The notes under the pieces: generated by a model
Seen by the model: the letters and a program-made list of their open reading frames with translations, nothing else
The model's database searches: none
Told to the model about the DNA's origin: nothing
Made by a program: the position numbers and the translations under genes
Shown: piece by piece, positions 45,069 to 57,322 of the stretch
Layout: each line of letters starts with the position of its first letter
Numbering within the stretch: position 1 is the stretch's first letter
Assembly: GCA_034359265.1 (NCBI GenBank)
Contig: CP136897.1
Span: 29,623,501 to 29,687,500 of the forward strand
DNA: 64,000 bases
Direction: 5' to 3'
DNA from: Canna indica
Taxonomy: Eukaryota; Streptophyta; Magnoliopsida; Zingiberales; Cannaceae

Positions 45069-45497
45069 CTATTTGATTGCACGGAGTTACGCCCATTTTA
45101 AACGAAAAATAATAATTGAAATGTTATTTTTTTTATTTATTTTCAAATCGGCTAGTAAGGGTGAGCGTCCGAGTGATAGCTCGGGGTCATTTTCTTCGTC
45201 TCTTCGCGCGCCTTTTAGCGCCACGTGAAAAGCTGAAATCGGACAATAATGCACGTAGTTACGCCCGTTTTAAACGAAAAATAATAATTGAAATGTTATT
45301 TTTCTTATTTATTTACAAATTTTAATTTTTCGGGTCGGTTGGTCGATTGAGCCGGCCGTAGAGGTTGCGGCGGGCCCCGCGCGGGCGATCGACAGCCAAA
45401 TTTTATGTCGACGACGTCGTCCGTCCTTAACGTCTGGTTAGAAAGATTGGTAAAAAAAATGATCTCGTCGTGCAATCAAATAGGTAGTAAAAAAAAA

Positions 45498-45614
45498 GGT
45501 GCAACACGAGGACTTCCCAGGGGGTCACCCATCCTAATACTACTCTAGCCCAAGCACGCTTAACTTCGGAGTTATGATGGGATCCGGAGCGTTAGTGCTG
45601 GTATGATCGCACCC
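45498..45614 (-). rRNA. 5S rRNA: 5S rRNA gene
   Basis: Same changes as 43580-43696 (A27T, G41T, G68T, C78T). Confidence 0.92.
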
Positions 45615-45981
45615 GTCATGCACTTCTGATCGTCGGCTAATAAGGGTGAGCGTCCGAGAGATAGCTCGGGGTCATTTTCTTCGTCTGTTCGCGCGCCTTT
45701 TAGCGCCACGTGAAAAGCTGAAATCGAACAATAATGGACGGAGTTACGCACGTTTTAAACGAAAAATAATAATTGAAATGTTATTTTTCTTATTTATTTA
45801 CAAATTTTAATTTTTCGGGTCGGTTGGTCGATCGAGCCGGCCGTAGAGGTTGCGGCGGGCCCCGCGCGGGCGATCGACAGCCAAATTTTATATCGACGAC
45901 GTCGTCCGTTCTTAACGTTTGGTTAGAAAGATTGGTAAAAAAAATGATCTCGTCGTGCAATCAAATAGGTAGTAAAAAAAA

Positions 45982-46027
45982 GGTGCAACACGAGGACTTC
46001 CCAGGGGGTCAACCATCCTAGTACTAC
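45982..46027 (-). pseudogene. 5S gene stump p72-117, subtype B
   Basis: Repeat of 44064-44109; inverted segment begins at 46022. Confidence 0.92.
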
Positions 46028-46456
46028 CTATTTGATTGCAAGGAGTCACGCCCATTTTAAACGAAAAATAATAATTGCAATGTTATTTTTTTAATTTATT
46101 TTCAAATCGGCTAGTAAGGGTGAGCGTCCGAGTGATAGCTCGGGGTCATTTTCTTCGTCTCTTCGCGCGCCTTTTAGCGCCACGTGAAAAGCTGAAATCG
46201 GACAATAATGCACGGAGTTACGCCCGTTTTAAACGAAAAATAATAATTGAAATGTTATTTTTCTTATTTATTTACAAATTTTAATTTTTCGGGTCGGTTG
46301 GTCGATTGAGCCGGCTGTAGAGGTTGCGGCGGGCCCCGCGCGGGCGATCGACAGCCAAATTTTATGTCGACGACGTCGTCCGTCCTTAACGTTTGGTTAG
46401 AAAGATTGGTAAAAAAAATGATCTCGTCGTGCAATCAAATAGGTAGTAAAAAAAAA

Positions 46457-46573
46457 GGTGCAACAGGAGGACTTCCCAGGGGGTCACCCATCCTAATACT
46501 ACTCTCGCCCAAGCACGCTTAACTTCGGAGTTCTGATGGGATCCGGAGCGTTAGTGCTGGTATGATCGCAACC
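46457..46573 (-). rRNA. 5S rRNA: 5S rRNA gene
   Basis: Same changes as 44539-44655 (G3T, A27T, C78T, G108C). Confidence 0.92.
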
Positions 46574-46940
46574 GTCATGCACTTCTGATCGTCGGCTAAT
46601 AAGGGTGAGCGTCCGAGAGATAGCTCGGGGTCATTTTCTTCGTCTGTTCGCGCGCCTTTTAGCGCCACGTGAAAAGCTGAAATCGAACAATAATGCACGG
46701 AGTTACGCACGTTTTAAATGAAAAATAATAATTGAAATGTTATTTTTCTTATTTATTTACAAATTTTAATTTTTCGGGTCGGTTGGTCGATCGAGCCGGC
46801 CGTAGAGGTTGCGGCGGGCCCCGCGCGGGCGATCGACAGCCAAATTTTATATCGACGACGTCGTCCGTTCTTAACGTTTGGTTAGAAAGATTGGTAAAAA
46901 AAATGATCTCGTCGTGCAATCAAATAGGTAGTAAAAAAAA

Positions 46941-46986
46941 GGTGCAACACGAGGACTTCCCAGGGGGTCAACCATCCTAGTACTAC
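46941..46986 (-). pseudogene. 5S gene stump p72-117, subtype B
   Basis: A second B block follows B directly, breaking the A/B alternation; inverted segment begins at 46981. Confidence 0.92.
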
Positions 46987-47415
46987 CTATTTGATTGCAA
47001 GGAGTCACGCCCATTTTAAACGAAAAATAATAATTGAAATGTTATTTTTTTAATTTATTTTCAAATCGGCTAGTAAGGGTGAGCGTCCGAGTGATAGCTC
47101 GGGGTCATTTTCTTCGTATCTTCGCGCGCCTTTTAGCGCCACGTGAAAAGCTGAAATCGGACAATAATGCACGGAGTTACGCCCGTTTTAAACGAAAAAT
47201 AATAATTGAAATGTTATTTTTCTTATTTATTTACAAATTTTAATTTTTCGGGTCGGTTGGTCGATTGAGCCGGCTGTAGAGGTTGCGGCGGGCCCCGCGC
47301 GGGCGATCGACAGCCAAATTTTATGTCGACGACGTCGTCCGTCCTTAACGTTTGGTTAGAAAGATTGGTAAAAAAAATGATCTCGTCGTGCAATCAAATA
47401 GGTAGTAAAAAAAAA

Positions 47416-47532
47416 GGTGCAACAGGAGGACTTCCCAGGGGGTCACCCATCCTAATACTACTCTCGCCCAAGCACGCTTAACTTCGGAGTTCTGATGGGA
47501 TCCGGAGCGTTAGTGCTGGTATGATCGCAACC
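47416..47532 (-). rRNA. 5S rRNA: 5S rRNA gene
   Basis: Same changes as 44539-44655. The spacer downstream has TTCGTATC in place of TTCGTCTC. Confidence 0.92.
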
Positions 47533-47899
47533 GTCATGCACTTCTGATCGTCGGCTAATAAGGGTGAGCGTCCGAGAGATAGCTCGGGGTCATTTTCTTC
47601 GTCTGTTCGCGCGCCTTTTAGCGCCACGTGAAAAGCTGAAATCGAACAATAATGCACGGAGTTACGCACGTTTTAAATGAAAAATAATAATTGAAATGTT
47701 ATTTTTCTTATTTAGTTACAAATTTTAATTTTTCGGGTCGGTTGGTCGATCGAGCCGGCCGTAGAGGTTGCGGCGGGCCCCGCGCGGGCGATGGACAGCC
47801 AAATTTTATGTCGACGACGTCGTCCGTCCTTAACGTTTGGTTAGAAATATTGGTAAAAAAAATGATCTCGTCGTGCAATCAAATAGGTAGTAAAAAAAA

Positions 47900-47945
47900 G
47901 GTGCAACACGAGGACTTCCCAGGGGGTCAACCATCCTAGTACTAC
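47900..47945 (-). pseudogene. 5S gene stump p72-117, subtype A
   Basis: Same structure as 43105-43150; inverted segment begins at 47940. Confidence 0.92.
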
Positions 47946-48374
47946 CTATTTGATTGCACGGAGTTACGCCCATTTTAAACGAAAAATAATAATTGAAATG
48001 TTATTTTTTTTATTTATTTTCAAATCGGCTAGTAAGGGTGAGCGTCCGAGTGATAGCTCGGGGTCATTTTCTTCGTCTCTTCGCGCGCCTTTTAGCGCCA
48101 CGTGAAAAGCTGAAATCGGACAATAATGCACGTAGTTACGCCCGTTTTAAACGAAAAATAATAATTGAAATGTTATTTTTCTTATTTATTTACAAATTTT
48201 AATTTTTCGGGTCGGTTGGTCGATTGAGCCGGCCGTAGAGGTTGCGGCGGGCCCCGCGCGGGAGATCGACAGCCAAATTTTATGTCGACGACGTCGTCCG
48301 TCCTTAACGTTTGGTTAGAAAGATTGGTAAAAAAAATGATCTCGTCGTGCAATCAAATAGGTAGTAGAAAAAAA

Positions 48375-48491
48375 GGTGCAACACGAGGACTTCCCAGGGG
48401 GTCACCCATCCTAATACTACTCTAGCCCAAGCACGCTTAACTTCAGAGTTCTGATGGGATCCGGAGCGTTAGTGCTGGTATGATCGCACCC
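48375..48491 (-). rRNA. 5S rRNA: 5S rRNA gene
   Basis: Changes are A27T, C47T, G68T and C78T; close to subtype A but with C47T and without G41T. Confidence 0.92.
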
Positions 48492-48858
48492 GTCATGCAC
48501 TTCTGATCGTCGGCTAATAAGGGTGAGCGTCCGAGAGATAGCTCGGGGTCATTTTCTTCGTCTGTTCGCGCGCCTTTTAGCGCCACGTGAAAAGCTGAAA
48601 TCGAACAATAATGCACGGAGTTACGCACGTTTTAAACGAAAAATAATAATTGAAATGTTATTTTTCTTATTTATTTACAAATTTTAATTTTTCGGGTCGG
48701 TTGGTCGATCGAGCCGGCCGTAGAGGTTGCGGAGGGCCCCGCGCGGGCGATCGACAGCCAAATTTTATATCGACGACGTCGTCCGTTCTTAACGTTTGGT
48801 TAGAAAGATTGGTAAAAAAAATGATCTCGTCGTGCAATCAAATAGGTAGTAAAAAAAA

Positions 48859-48904
48859 GGTGCAACACGAGGACTTCCCAGGGGGTCAACCATCCTAGTA
48901 CTAC
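48859..48904 (-). pseudogene. 5S gene stump p72-117, subtype B
   Basis: Same structure as 44064-44109; inverted segment begins at 48899. Confidence 0.92.
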
Positions 48905-49333
48905 CTATTTGATTGCAAGGAGTCACGCCCATTTTAAACGAAAAATAATAATTGAAATGTTATTTTTTTAATTTATTTTCAAATCGGCTAGTAAGGGTGA
49001 GCGTCCGAGTGATAGCTCGGGGTCATTTTCTTCGTCTCTTCGCGTGCCTTTTAGCGCCACGTGAAAAGCTGAAATCGGACAATAATGCACGGAGTTACGC
49101 CCGTTTTAAACGAAAAATAATAATTGAAATGTTATTTTTCTTATTTATTTACAAATTTTAATTTTTCGGGTCGGTTGGTCGATCGAGCCGGCTGTAGAGG
49201 TTGCGGCGGGCCCCGCGCGGGCGATGGACAGCCAAATTTTATGTCGACGACGTCGTCCGTCCTTAACGTTTGGTTAGAAAGATTGGTAAAAAAAATGATC
49301 TCGTCGTGCAATCAAATAGGTAGTAAAAAAAAA

Positions 49334-49450
49334 GGTGCAACAGGAGCACTTCCCAGGGGGTCACCCATCCTAATACTACTCTCGCCCAAGCACGCTTAAC
49401 TTCGGAGTTCTGATGGGATCCGGAGCGTTAGTGCTGGTATGATCGCAACC
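49334..49450 (-). rRNA. 5S rRNA: 5S rRNA gene
   Basis: Subtype B changes (G3T, A27T, C78T, G108C) plus C104G. Confidence 0.91.
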
Positions 49451-49817
49451 GTCATGCACTTCTGATCGTCGGCTAATAAGGGTGAGCGTCCGAGAGATAG
49501 CTCGGGGTCATTTTCTTCGTCTGTTCGCGCGCCTTTTAGCGCCACGTGAAAAGCTGAAATCGAACAATAATGCACGGAGTTACGCACGTTTTAAACGAAA
49601 AATAATAATTGAAATGTTATTTTTCTTATTTATTTACAAATTTTAATTTTTCGGGTCGGTTGGTCGATCGAGCCGGCCGTAGAGGTTGCGGCGGGCCCCG
49701 CGCGGGCGATGGACAGCCAAATTTTATGTCGACGACGTCGTCCGTCCTTAACGTTTGGTTAGAAAGATTGGTAAAAAAAATGATCTCATCGTGCAATCAA
49801 ATAGGTAGTAAAAAAAA

Positions 49818-49863
49818 GGTGCAACACGAGGACTTCCCAGGGGGTCAACCATCCTAGTACTAC
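49818..49863 (-). pseudogene. 5S gene stump p72-117, last composite
   Basis: Subtype A joint; inverted segment begins at 49858. The following spacer has a T run one base shorter, making this block 958 bp. Confidence 0.92.
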
Positions 49864-50291
49864 CTATTTGATTGCACGGAGTTACGCCCATTTTAAACGA
49901 AAAATAATAATTGAAATGTTATTTTTTTATTTATTTTCAAATCGGCTAGTAAGGGTGAGCGTCCGAGGGATAGCTCGGGGTCATTTTCTTCGTCTCTTCG
50001 CGCGCCTTTTAGCGCCACGTGAAAAGCTGAAATCGGACAATAATGCACGGTGTTACGCCCGTTTTAAACGAAAAATAATAATTGAAATGTTATTTTTCTT
50101 ATTTATTTACAAATTTTAATTTTTCGGGTCGGTTGGTCGATTGAGCCGGCCGTAGAGGTTGCGGCCGGCCACGCGCCGGCGATCGACAGCCAAATTTTAT
50201 GTCGACGACGTCGTCCGTCCTTAACGTTTGGTTAGAAAGATTGGTAAAAAAAATGATCTCGTCGTGCAATCAAATAGATAGTAAAAAAAAA

Positions 50292-50408
50292 GGTGCAACA
50301 CGAGGACTTCCCAGGGGGTCACCCATCCTAATACTACTCTCGCCCAAGCACGCTTAACTTCGGAGTTCTGATGGGATCCGGAGCGTTAGTGCTGGTATGA
50401 TCGCACCC
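50292..50408 (-). rRNA. 5S rRNA: 5S rRNA gene
   Basis: Changes are A27T and C78T; -1 is T. It is the last gene of the 959-bp tract and the first of the 4587-bp block. Confidence 0.94.
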
Positions 50409-50777
50409 ATCATGCACTTCTGATCGTCGGCTAATAAGGGTGAGCGTCCGAGAGATAGCTCGGGGTCATTTTCTTCGTCTGTTCGCGCGCCTTTTAGCGC
50501 CACGTGAAAAGCTGAAATCGAACAATAATGCACGGAGTTACGCACGTTTTAAACGAAAAATAATAATTGAAATGTTATTTTTCTTATTTATTTACAAATT
50601 TTTTATTTTTCGGGTCGGTTGGTCGATCGAGCCGGCCGTAGAGGTTGCGGCAGGCCCCGCGCGGGCGATGGACAGCCAAATTTTATGTCGACGACGTCGT
50701 CCGTCCTTAATGTTTGGTTAGAAAGATTGGTAAAAAAAATGATCTCGTCGTGCAATCAAATTGGTAGTAAAAAACAA

Positions 50778-50894
50778 GGTGCAACACGAGGACTTCCCAG
50801 GGGTTCACCCATCCTAGTACTACTCTCGCCCAAGCACCCTTAACTTCGGAGTTCTGATGGGATCCGGTGCGTTAGTGCTGGTATGATCGCACCC
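50778..50894 (-). rRNA. 5S rRNA: 5S rRNA gene
   Basis: Changes are C57G (A box) and C91A (C box). The terminator is split (TTGTTTTTT). Confidence 0.91.
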
Positions 50895-51261
50895 GTCATG
50901 CACTTCTGATCGCCGGCTAATAAGGGTGAGCGTCCGAGGGATAGCTCGGGGTCATTTTCTTCGTCTCTACGCGCGCCTTTTAGCGCCACGTGAAAAGTTG
51001 AAATCGGACAATAATGCACGGGGTTACGCACGTTTTAAACGAAAAATAATAATTGAAATGTTATTTTTCTTATTTATTTACAAATTTTAATTTTTCGGGT
51101 CGGTTGGTTGATCGAGCCGGCCGTAGAGGTTGCGGCGGGCCCCGCACGGGCGATGGACAGCCAAATTTTATGTCGACGACGTCGTCCGTCCTTAACGTTT
51201 GGTTAGAAAGATTGGTAAATAAAATGATCTCGTCGTGCAATCAAATAGGTAGTAAAAAAAA

Positions 51262-51378
51262 GGTGCAACACGAGGACTTCCCAGGGGTTCACCCATCCTA
51301 GTACAACTCTCGCCCAAGCACGCTTAACTTCGGAGTTCTGATGGGATCCGGTGCGTTAGTGCTGGTATGATAGCACCC
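51262..51378 (-). rRNA. 5S rRNA: 5S rRNA gene
   Basis: Changes are G7T, A74T and C91A. Confidence 0.92.
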
Positions 51379-51746
51379 GTCATGCACTTCTGTTCGTCGG
51401 CTAATAAGGGTGAGCGTCCGAGGGATAGCTTGGGGTCATTTTCTTCGTCTCTTCGCGCGCCTTTTAGCGCCACGTGAAAAGCTAAAATCGGACAATAATG
51501 CACGGAGTTACGCTCGTTTTAAACGAAAAATAATAATTGAAATGTTATTTTTCTTATTTATTTACAAATTTTAATTTTTCAGGTCGGTTGGTCGATCGAG
51601 CCGGCCGTAGAGGTTTCGGCGGGCCCCGCGCGGGAGATCGACAGCCAAATTTTATGTCGATGACGTCGTCTGTCCTTAACGTTTGGTTAGAAAGATTGGT
51701 AAAAAAAATGATCTCGTCGTGCAATCAAATAGGTAGTAAAAAAAAA

Positions 51747-51863
51747 GGTGCAACACGAGGACTTCCCAGGCGGTCACCCATCCTAGTACTACTCTCGCCC
51801 AAGCACCCTTAACTTCGGAGTTCTGATGGGATCCGGTGCGTTAGTCATGGTATGATCGCACCT
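51747..51863 (-). rRNA. 5S rRNA: 5S rRNA gene
   Basis: Changes are G1A, G17T, C18G, C57G and C93G. The gene-proximal spacer is altered (GTCTTGAAC). Confidence 0.9.
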
Positions 51864-52232
51864 GTCTTGAACTTCTGATCGTCGGCTAATATGGGTGAGC
51901 GTCCGAGGGATAGCTCGGGGTCATTTTTCTTCGTCTCTTCGCGCGCGTTTTAGCGCCACGTGAAAAGCTGAAATCGAACAATAATGCACGGAGTTACGCA
52001 CGTTTTAAGCGAAAAATAATAATTGAAATGTTATTTTTCTTATTTATTTACAAATTTTAATTTTTCGGGTCGGTTGGTCGATCGAGCCGGCCGTAGAGGT
52101 TGCGGCGGGCCCCGCGCGGGCTATCGACAGCCAAATTTTATGTCGACGACGTCGTCCGTCCTTAACGTTTGGTTAGAAAGATTGGTAAAAAAAATGATCT
52201 CGTCGTGCAATCAAGTAGGTAGTAAAAAAAAA

Positions 52233-52349
52233 GGTGCAACACGAGAACTTCGCAGGGGGTCACCCATCCTAGTACTACTCTCGCCCAAGCACGCTTGACT
52301 GCGGAGTTCTGATGGGATCCGGTGCGTTAGTGCTGGTATGATCGCACCC
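52233..52349 (-). rRNA. 5S rRNA: 5S rRNA gene
   Basis: Changes are A49C, T53C (A box), G98C and C104T. Confidence 0.92.
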
Positions 52350-52717
52350 GTCATGCACTTCTGATCGTCGGCTAATAAGGGTGAGCGTCCGAGGGATAGC
52401 TCGGGGTCATTTTCTTCGTCTCTTCGCGCGCCTTTTAGCGCCACGTGAAAAGCTGAAATCGGACAATAATGCAAGGAGTTACGCCCGTTTTAAACGAAAA
52501 ATAATAATTGAAATGTTATTTTTCTTATTTATTTACAAATTTTAATTTTTCGGGTCGGTTGGTCGATCGAGCCGGCCGTAGAGGTTGCGACGAGCCCCGC
52601 GCGGGCGATCGACAGCCAAATTTTATGTCCACGACGTCGTCCGTCCTTAACGTTTGGTTAGAAAGATTGGTAAAAAAAATGATCTCGTCGTGCAATCAAA
52701 TAGGTAGTAAAAAAAAA

Positions 52718-52735
52718 GATGCAACACGAGGACTT
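52718..52735 (-). pseudogene. 5S gene stump, p100-117
   Basis: Only the last 18 nt remain (with C116T). GGACTT runs into spacer TTAGCGCGCC, using a CTTTT-like match, and a second CTTTTAGCGCC follows at once. The gene body and about 90 bp of upstream spacer are missing. Confidence 0.88.
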
Positions 52736-53030
52736 TTAGCGCGCCTTTTAGCGCCACGTGAAAAGCTGAAATCGGACAATAATGCACGGAGTTACACCCG
52801 TTTTAAACGAAAAATAATAATTGAAATGTTATTTTTCTTATTTACTTACAAATTTTAAATTTTTGGGTCGGTTGGTCGATCAAGCCGGCCGTAGAGGTTG
52901 CGGCGAGCCCCGCGCGGGCGATCGACAGCCAAATTTTATGTTGACGACGTCGTCCGTCCTTAACGTTTGGTTAGAAAGATTGGTAAAAAAAATGATCTCG
53001 TCGTGCAATCAAATAGGTAGTAAAAAAAAA

Positions 53031-53147
53031 GATGCAACACGAGGACTTCCCAGGGGTTCACCCATTCTAGTACTACTCTCGCCCAAGCACGCTTAACTTC
53101 GGAGTTCTGATGGGATCCGGTGCATTAGTGCTGGTATGATCGCACCC
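53031..53147 (-). rRNA. 5S rRNA: 5S rRNA gene
   Basis: Changes are C24T, G82A, C91A (both C box) and C116T. Confidence 0.92.
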
Positions 53148-53515
53148 GTCATGCACTTCTGATCGTCGGCTAATAAGGGTGAGCGTCCGAGGGATAGCTC
53201 GGGGTCATTTTCTTCGTCTGTTCGCGCGCCTTTTAGCGCCACGTGAAAAGCTGAAATCGGACAATAATGCACGGAGTTACGCCCATTTTAAACGAAAAAT
53301 AATAATTGAAATGTTATTTTTCTTATTTATTTACAAATTTTAATTTTTCGGGTCGGTTGTTCGATCGAGCCGGCCGTAAATGTTGCGGCGGACCCCGCGC
53401 GGGCGATGGACAGCCAAATTTTATGTCGACGACGTCGTCCGTCCTTAACGTTTGTTTTGAAAGATTGGTAAAAAAAATGATCTCGTCGTGCAATCAAAAA
53501 GGTAGTAAAAAAAAA

Positions 53516-53632
53516 GGTGCAACACGAGGACTTCCCAGGGGGTCACCCATCCGAGTACTACTCTGGCCCAAGCACGCTTAAATTCGGAGTTCTGATGGGA
53601 TCCGGTGCATTAGTGCTGGTATGATCACACCC
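53516..53632 (-). rRNA. 5S rRNA: 5S rRNA gene
   Basis: Changes are C6T, C24T, G51T, G68C and A80C; all three internal promoter elements are touched. Confidence 0.89.
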
Positions 53633-53999
53633 GTCGTGCACTTCTGATCGTCGGCTAATAAGGGTGAGCGTCCGAGGGATAGCTCGGGGTCATTTTCTTC
53701 GTCTCTTCGCGCGCCTTTTAGCGCCACGTGAAAAGCTAAAATCGGACAATAATGCACGGAGTTACGCCCGTTTTAAACGAAAAATAATAATTGAAATGTT
53801 ATTTTTCTTATTTATTTACAAATTTTAATTTTTCGGGTCGGTTGGTCGATCGAGCCGGCCGTAGAGGTTGCGGCGGGCCCCGCGCGGGCGATCGACAGCC
53901 AAATTTTATGTCGACGACGTCGTCTGTCCTTAACGTTTGGTTAGAAAGATTGGTAAAAAAAATGATCTCGTCGTGCAATCAAATAGGTAGTAAAAAAAA

Positions 54000-54116
54000 G
54001 GTGCAACACGAGGACTTCCCAGGGGGTCACCCATCCTAATACTACTCTCGCCCAAGCACGCTTCACTTCGGAGTTCTGATGGGATCCGGTGCGTTAGTGC
54101 TGGTATGATCGCACCC
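54000..54116 (-). rRNA. 5S rRNA: 5S rRNA gene
   Basis: Changes are T53G and C78T. Confidence 0.94.
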
Positions 54117-54415
54117 GTCATGCACTTCTGATCGTCGGCTAATAAGGGTGAGCGTCCGAGGGATAGCTCGGGGTCATTTTCTTCGTCTCTTCGCGCGCCG
54201 TTTAGCGCCACGTGAAAAGCTGAAATCGGACAATAATGCACGGAGTTACGCCCGTTTTAAACGAAAAATAATAATTGAAATGTTATATTTCTTATTTATT
54301 TACAAATTTTAATTTTTCGGGTCGGTTGGTCGATCGAGCCGGCCATAGAGGTTGCGGCGGGCCCCTCGCGGGCGATCGACAGCCAAATTTTATGTCGACG
54401 ACGTCGTCCATCCTG

Positions 54416-54510
54416 GGGGGTCACCCATCCTAATACTACTCTCGCCCAAGCACGCTTAACTTCGGAGTTCTGATGGGATCCGGTGCGTTAGTGCTGGTAT
54501 GATCGCACCC
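54416..54510 (-). pseudogene. 5S rRNA gene lacking 3' end and terminator
   Basis: p1-95 is present (C78T), so the promoter side, A box and most of the C box survive. p96-117, both T runs and the neighbouring spacer are deleted; the gene runs into CGTCCATCCTG of the spacer. If transcribed it would read through without a nearby T run. Confidence 0.88.
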
Positions 54511-54878
54511 GTCCAGCACTTCTGATCGTCGGCTAATAAGGGTGAGCGTCCGAGGGATAGCTCGGGGTCATTTTCTTCGTCTCTTCGCGCGCCTTTTAGC
54601 GCCACGTTAAAAGCTGAAATCAGACAATAATGCACGGAGTTACGCCCGTTTTAAACGAAAAATAATAATTGAAATGTTATTTTTCTTATTTATTTACAAA
54701 TTTTAATTTTTCGGGTCGGTTGGTCAATCGAGCCGGCCGTAGAGGTTGCGGCGGGCCCCGCGCGGGCGATCGACAACCAAATTTTATGTCGGCGACGTCA
54801 TGCGTCCTTAACGTTTGGTTAGAAAGATTGGTAAATAAAATGATCTCGTCGTGCAATCAAATAGGTAGTAAAAAAAAA

Positions 54879-54995
54879 GGTGCAACACGAGGACTTCCCA
54901 GGGGGTCACCCATCCTAATACTACTCTCGCCCAAGCACGCTTAACTTCGGAGTTCTGATGGGATCCGGAGCGTTAGTGCTGGTATGATCGCACCC
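54879..54995 (-). rRNA. 5S rRNA: 5S rRNA gene
   Basis: A27T and C78T, -1 T: the second-block counterpart of 50292-50408. Confidence 0.94.
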
Positions 54996-55364
54996 ATCAT
55001 GCACTTCTGATCGTCGGCTAATAAGGGTGAGCGTCCGAGAGATAGCTCGGGGTCATTTTCTTCGTCTGTTCGCGCGCCTTTTAGCGCCACGTGAAAAGCT
55101 GAAATCGAACAATAATGCACGGAGTTACGCACGTTTTAAACGAAAAATAATAATTGAAATGTTATTTTTCTTATTTATTTACAAATTTTTTATTTTTCGG
55201 GTCGGTTGGTCGATCGAGCCGGCCGTAGAGGTTGCGGCAGGCCCCGCGCGGGCGATGGACAGCCAAATTTTATGTCGACGACGTCGTCCGTCCTTAATGT
55301 TTGGTTAGAAAGATTGGTAAAAAAAATGATCTCGTCGTGCAATCAAATTGGTAGTAAAAAACAA

Positions 55365-55481
55365 GGTGCAACACGAGGACTTCCCAGGGGTTCACCCATC
55401 CTAGTACTACTCTCGCCCAAGCACCCTTAACTTCGGAGTTCTGATGGGATCCGGTGCGTTAGTGCTGGTATGATCGCACCC
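55365..55481 (-). rRNA. 5S rRNA: 5S rRNA gene
   Basis: Counterpart of 50778-50894 (C57G, C91A, split terminator). Confidence 0.91.
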
Positions 55482-55848
55482 GTCATGCACTTCTGATCGC
55501 CGGCTAATAAGGGTGAGCGTCCGAGGGATAGCTCGGGGTCATTTTCTTCGTCTCTACGCGCGCCTTTTAGCGCCACGTGAAAAGTTGAAATCGGACAATA
55601 ATGCACGGGGTTACGCACGTTTTAAACGAAAAATAATAATTGAAATGTTATTTTTCTTATTTATTTACAAATTTTAATTTTTCGGGTCGGTTGGTTGATC
55701 GAGCCGGCCGTAGAGGTTGCGGCGGGCCCCGCACGGGCGATGGACAGCCAAATTTTATGTCGACGACGTCGTCCGTCCTTAACGTTTGGTTAGAAAGATT
55801 GGTAAATAAAATGATCTCGTCGTGCAATCAAATAGGTAGTAAAAAAAA

Positions 55849-55965
55849 GGTGCAACACGAGGACTTCCCAGGGGTTCACCCATCCTAGTACAACTCTCGC
55901 CCAAGCACGCTTAACTTCGGAGTTCTGATGGGATCCGGTGCGTTAGTGCTGGTATGATAGCACCC
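55849..55965 (-). rRNA. 5S rRNA: 5S rRNA gene
   Basis: Counterpart of 51262-51378 (G7T, A74T, C91A). Confidence 0.92.
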
Positions 55966-56333
55966 GTCATGCACTTCTGTTCGTCGGCTAATAAGGGTGA
56001 GCGTCCGAGGGATAGCTTGGGGTCATTTTCTTCGTCTCTTCGCGCGCCTTTTAGCGCCACGTGAAAAGCTAAAATCGGACAATAATGCACGGAGTTACGC
56101 TCGTTTTAAACGAAAAATAATAATTGAAATGTTATTTTTCTTATTTATTTACAAATTTTAATTTTTCAGGTCGGTTGGTCGATCGAGCCGGCCGTAGAGG
56201 TTTCGGCGGGCCCCGCGCGGGAGATCGACAGCCAAATTTTATGTCGATGACGTCGTCTGTCCTTAACGTTTGGTTAGAAAGATTGGTAAAAAAAATGATC
56301 TCGTCGTGCAATCAAATAGGTAGTAAAAAAAAA

Positions 56334-56450
56334 GGTGCAACACGAGGACTTCCCAGGCGGTCACCCATCCTAGTACTACTCTCGCCCAAGCACCCTTAAC
56401 TTCGGAGTTCTGATGGGATCCGGTGCGTTAGTCATGGTATGATCGCACCT
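56334..56450 (-). rRNA. 5S rRNA: 5S rRNA gene
   Basis: Counterpart of 51747-51863 (G1A, G17T, C18G, C57G, C93G). Confidence 0.9.
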
Positions 56451-56819
56451 GTCTTGAACTTCTGATCGTCGGCTAATATGGGTGAGCGTCCGAGGGATAG
56501 CTCGGGGTCATTTTTCTTCGTCTCTTCGCGCGCGTTTTAGCGCCACGTGAAAAGCTGAAATCGAACAATAATGCACGGAGTTACGCACGTTTTAAGCGAA
56601 AAATAATAATTGAAATGTTATTTTTCTTATTTATTTACAAATTTTAATTTTTCGGGTCGGTTGGTCGATCGAGCCGGCCGTAGAGGTTGCGGCGGGCCCC
56701 GCGCGGGCTATCGACAGCCAAATTTTATGTCGACGACGTCGTCCGTCCTTAACGTTTGGTTAGAAAGATTGGTAAAAAAAATGATCTCGTCGTGCAATCA
56801 AGTAGGTAGTAAAAAAAAA

Positions 56820-56936
56820 GGTGCAACACGAGAACTTCGCAGGGGGTCACCCATCCTAGTACTACTCTCGCCCAAGCACGCTTGACTGCGGAGTTCTGAT
56901 GGGATCCGGTGCGTTAGTGCTGGTATGATCGCACCC
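56820..56936 (-). rRNA. 5S rRNA: 5S rRNA gene
   Basis: Counterpart of 52233-52349 (A49C, T53C, G98C, C104T). Confidence 0.92.
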
Positions 56937-57304
56937 GTCATGCACTTCTGATCGTCGGCTAATAAGGGTGAGCGTCCGAGGGATAGCTCGGGGTCATTTT
57001 CTTCGTCTCTTCGCGCGCCTTTTAGCGCCACGTGAAAAGCTGAAATCGGACAATAATGCAAGGAGTTACGCCCGTTTTAAACGAAAAATAATAATTGAAA
57101 TGTTATTTTTCTTATTTATTTACAAATTTTAATTTTTCGGGTCGGTTGGTCGATCGAGCCGGCCGTAGAGGTTGCGACGAGCCCCGCGCGGGCGATCGAC
57201 AGCCAAATTTTATGTCCACGACGTCGTCCGTCCTTAACGTTTGGTTAGAAAGATTGGTAAAAAAAATGATCTCGTCGTGCAATCAAATAGGTAGTAAAAA
57301 AAAA

Positions 57305-57322
57305 GATGCAACACGAGGACTT
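57305..57322 (-). pseudogene. 5S gene stump, p100-117
   Basis: Counterpart of 52718-52735, with the same breakpoint. Confidence 0.88.

Larger units (their letters stand above)
42621..50291 (-). repeat. Higher-order repeat, 8 x 959 bp composite
   Basis: Each 959-bp block holds a full gene, a normal spacer, a 46-nt gene stump (p72-117), a short inverted spacer segment, about 65 bp of spacer, and a second spacer that starts at about -21. Stumps start at 43105, 44064, 45023, 45982, 46941, 47900, 48859 and 49818, exactly 959 apart. Two subtypes alternate mostly as A B A B B A B A, so some blocks match better at 1918 bp. Confidence 0.93.
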
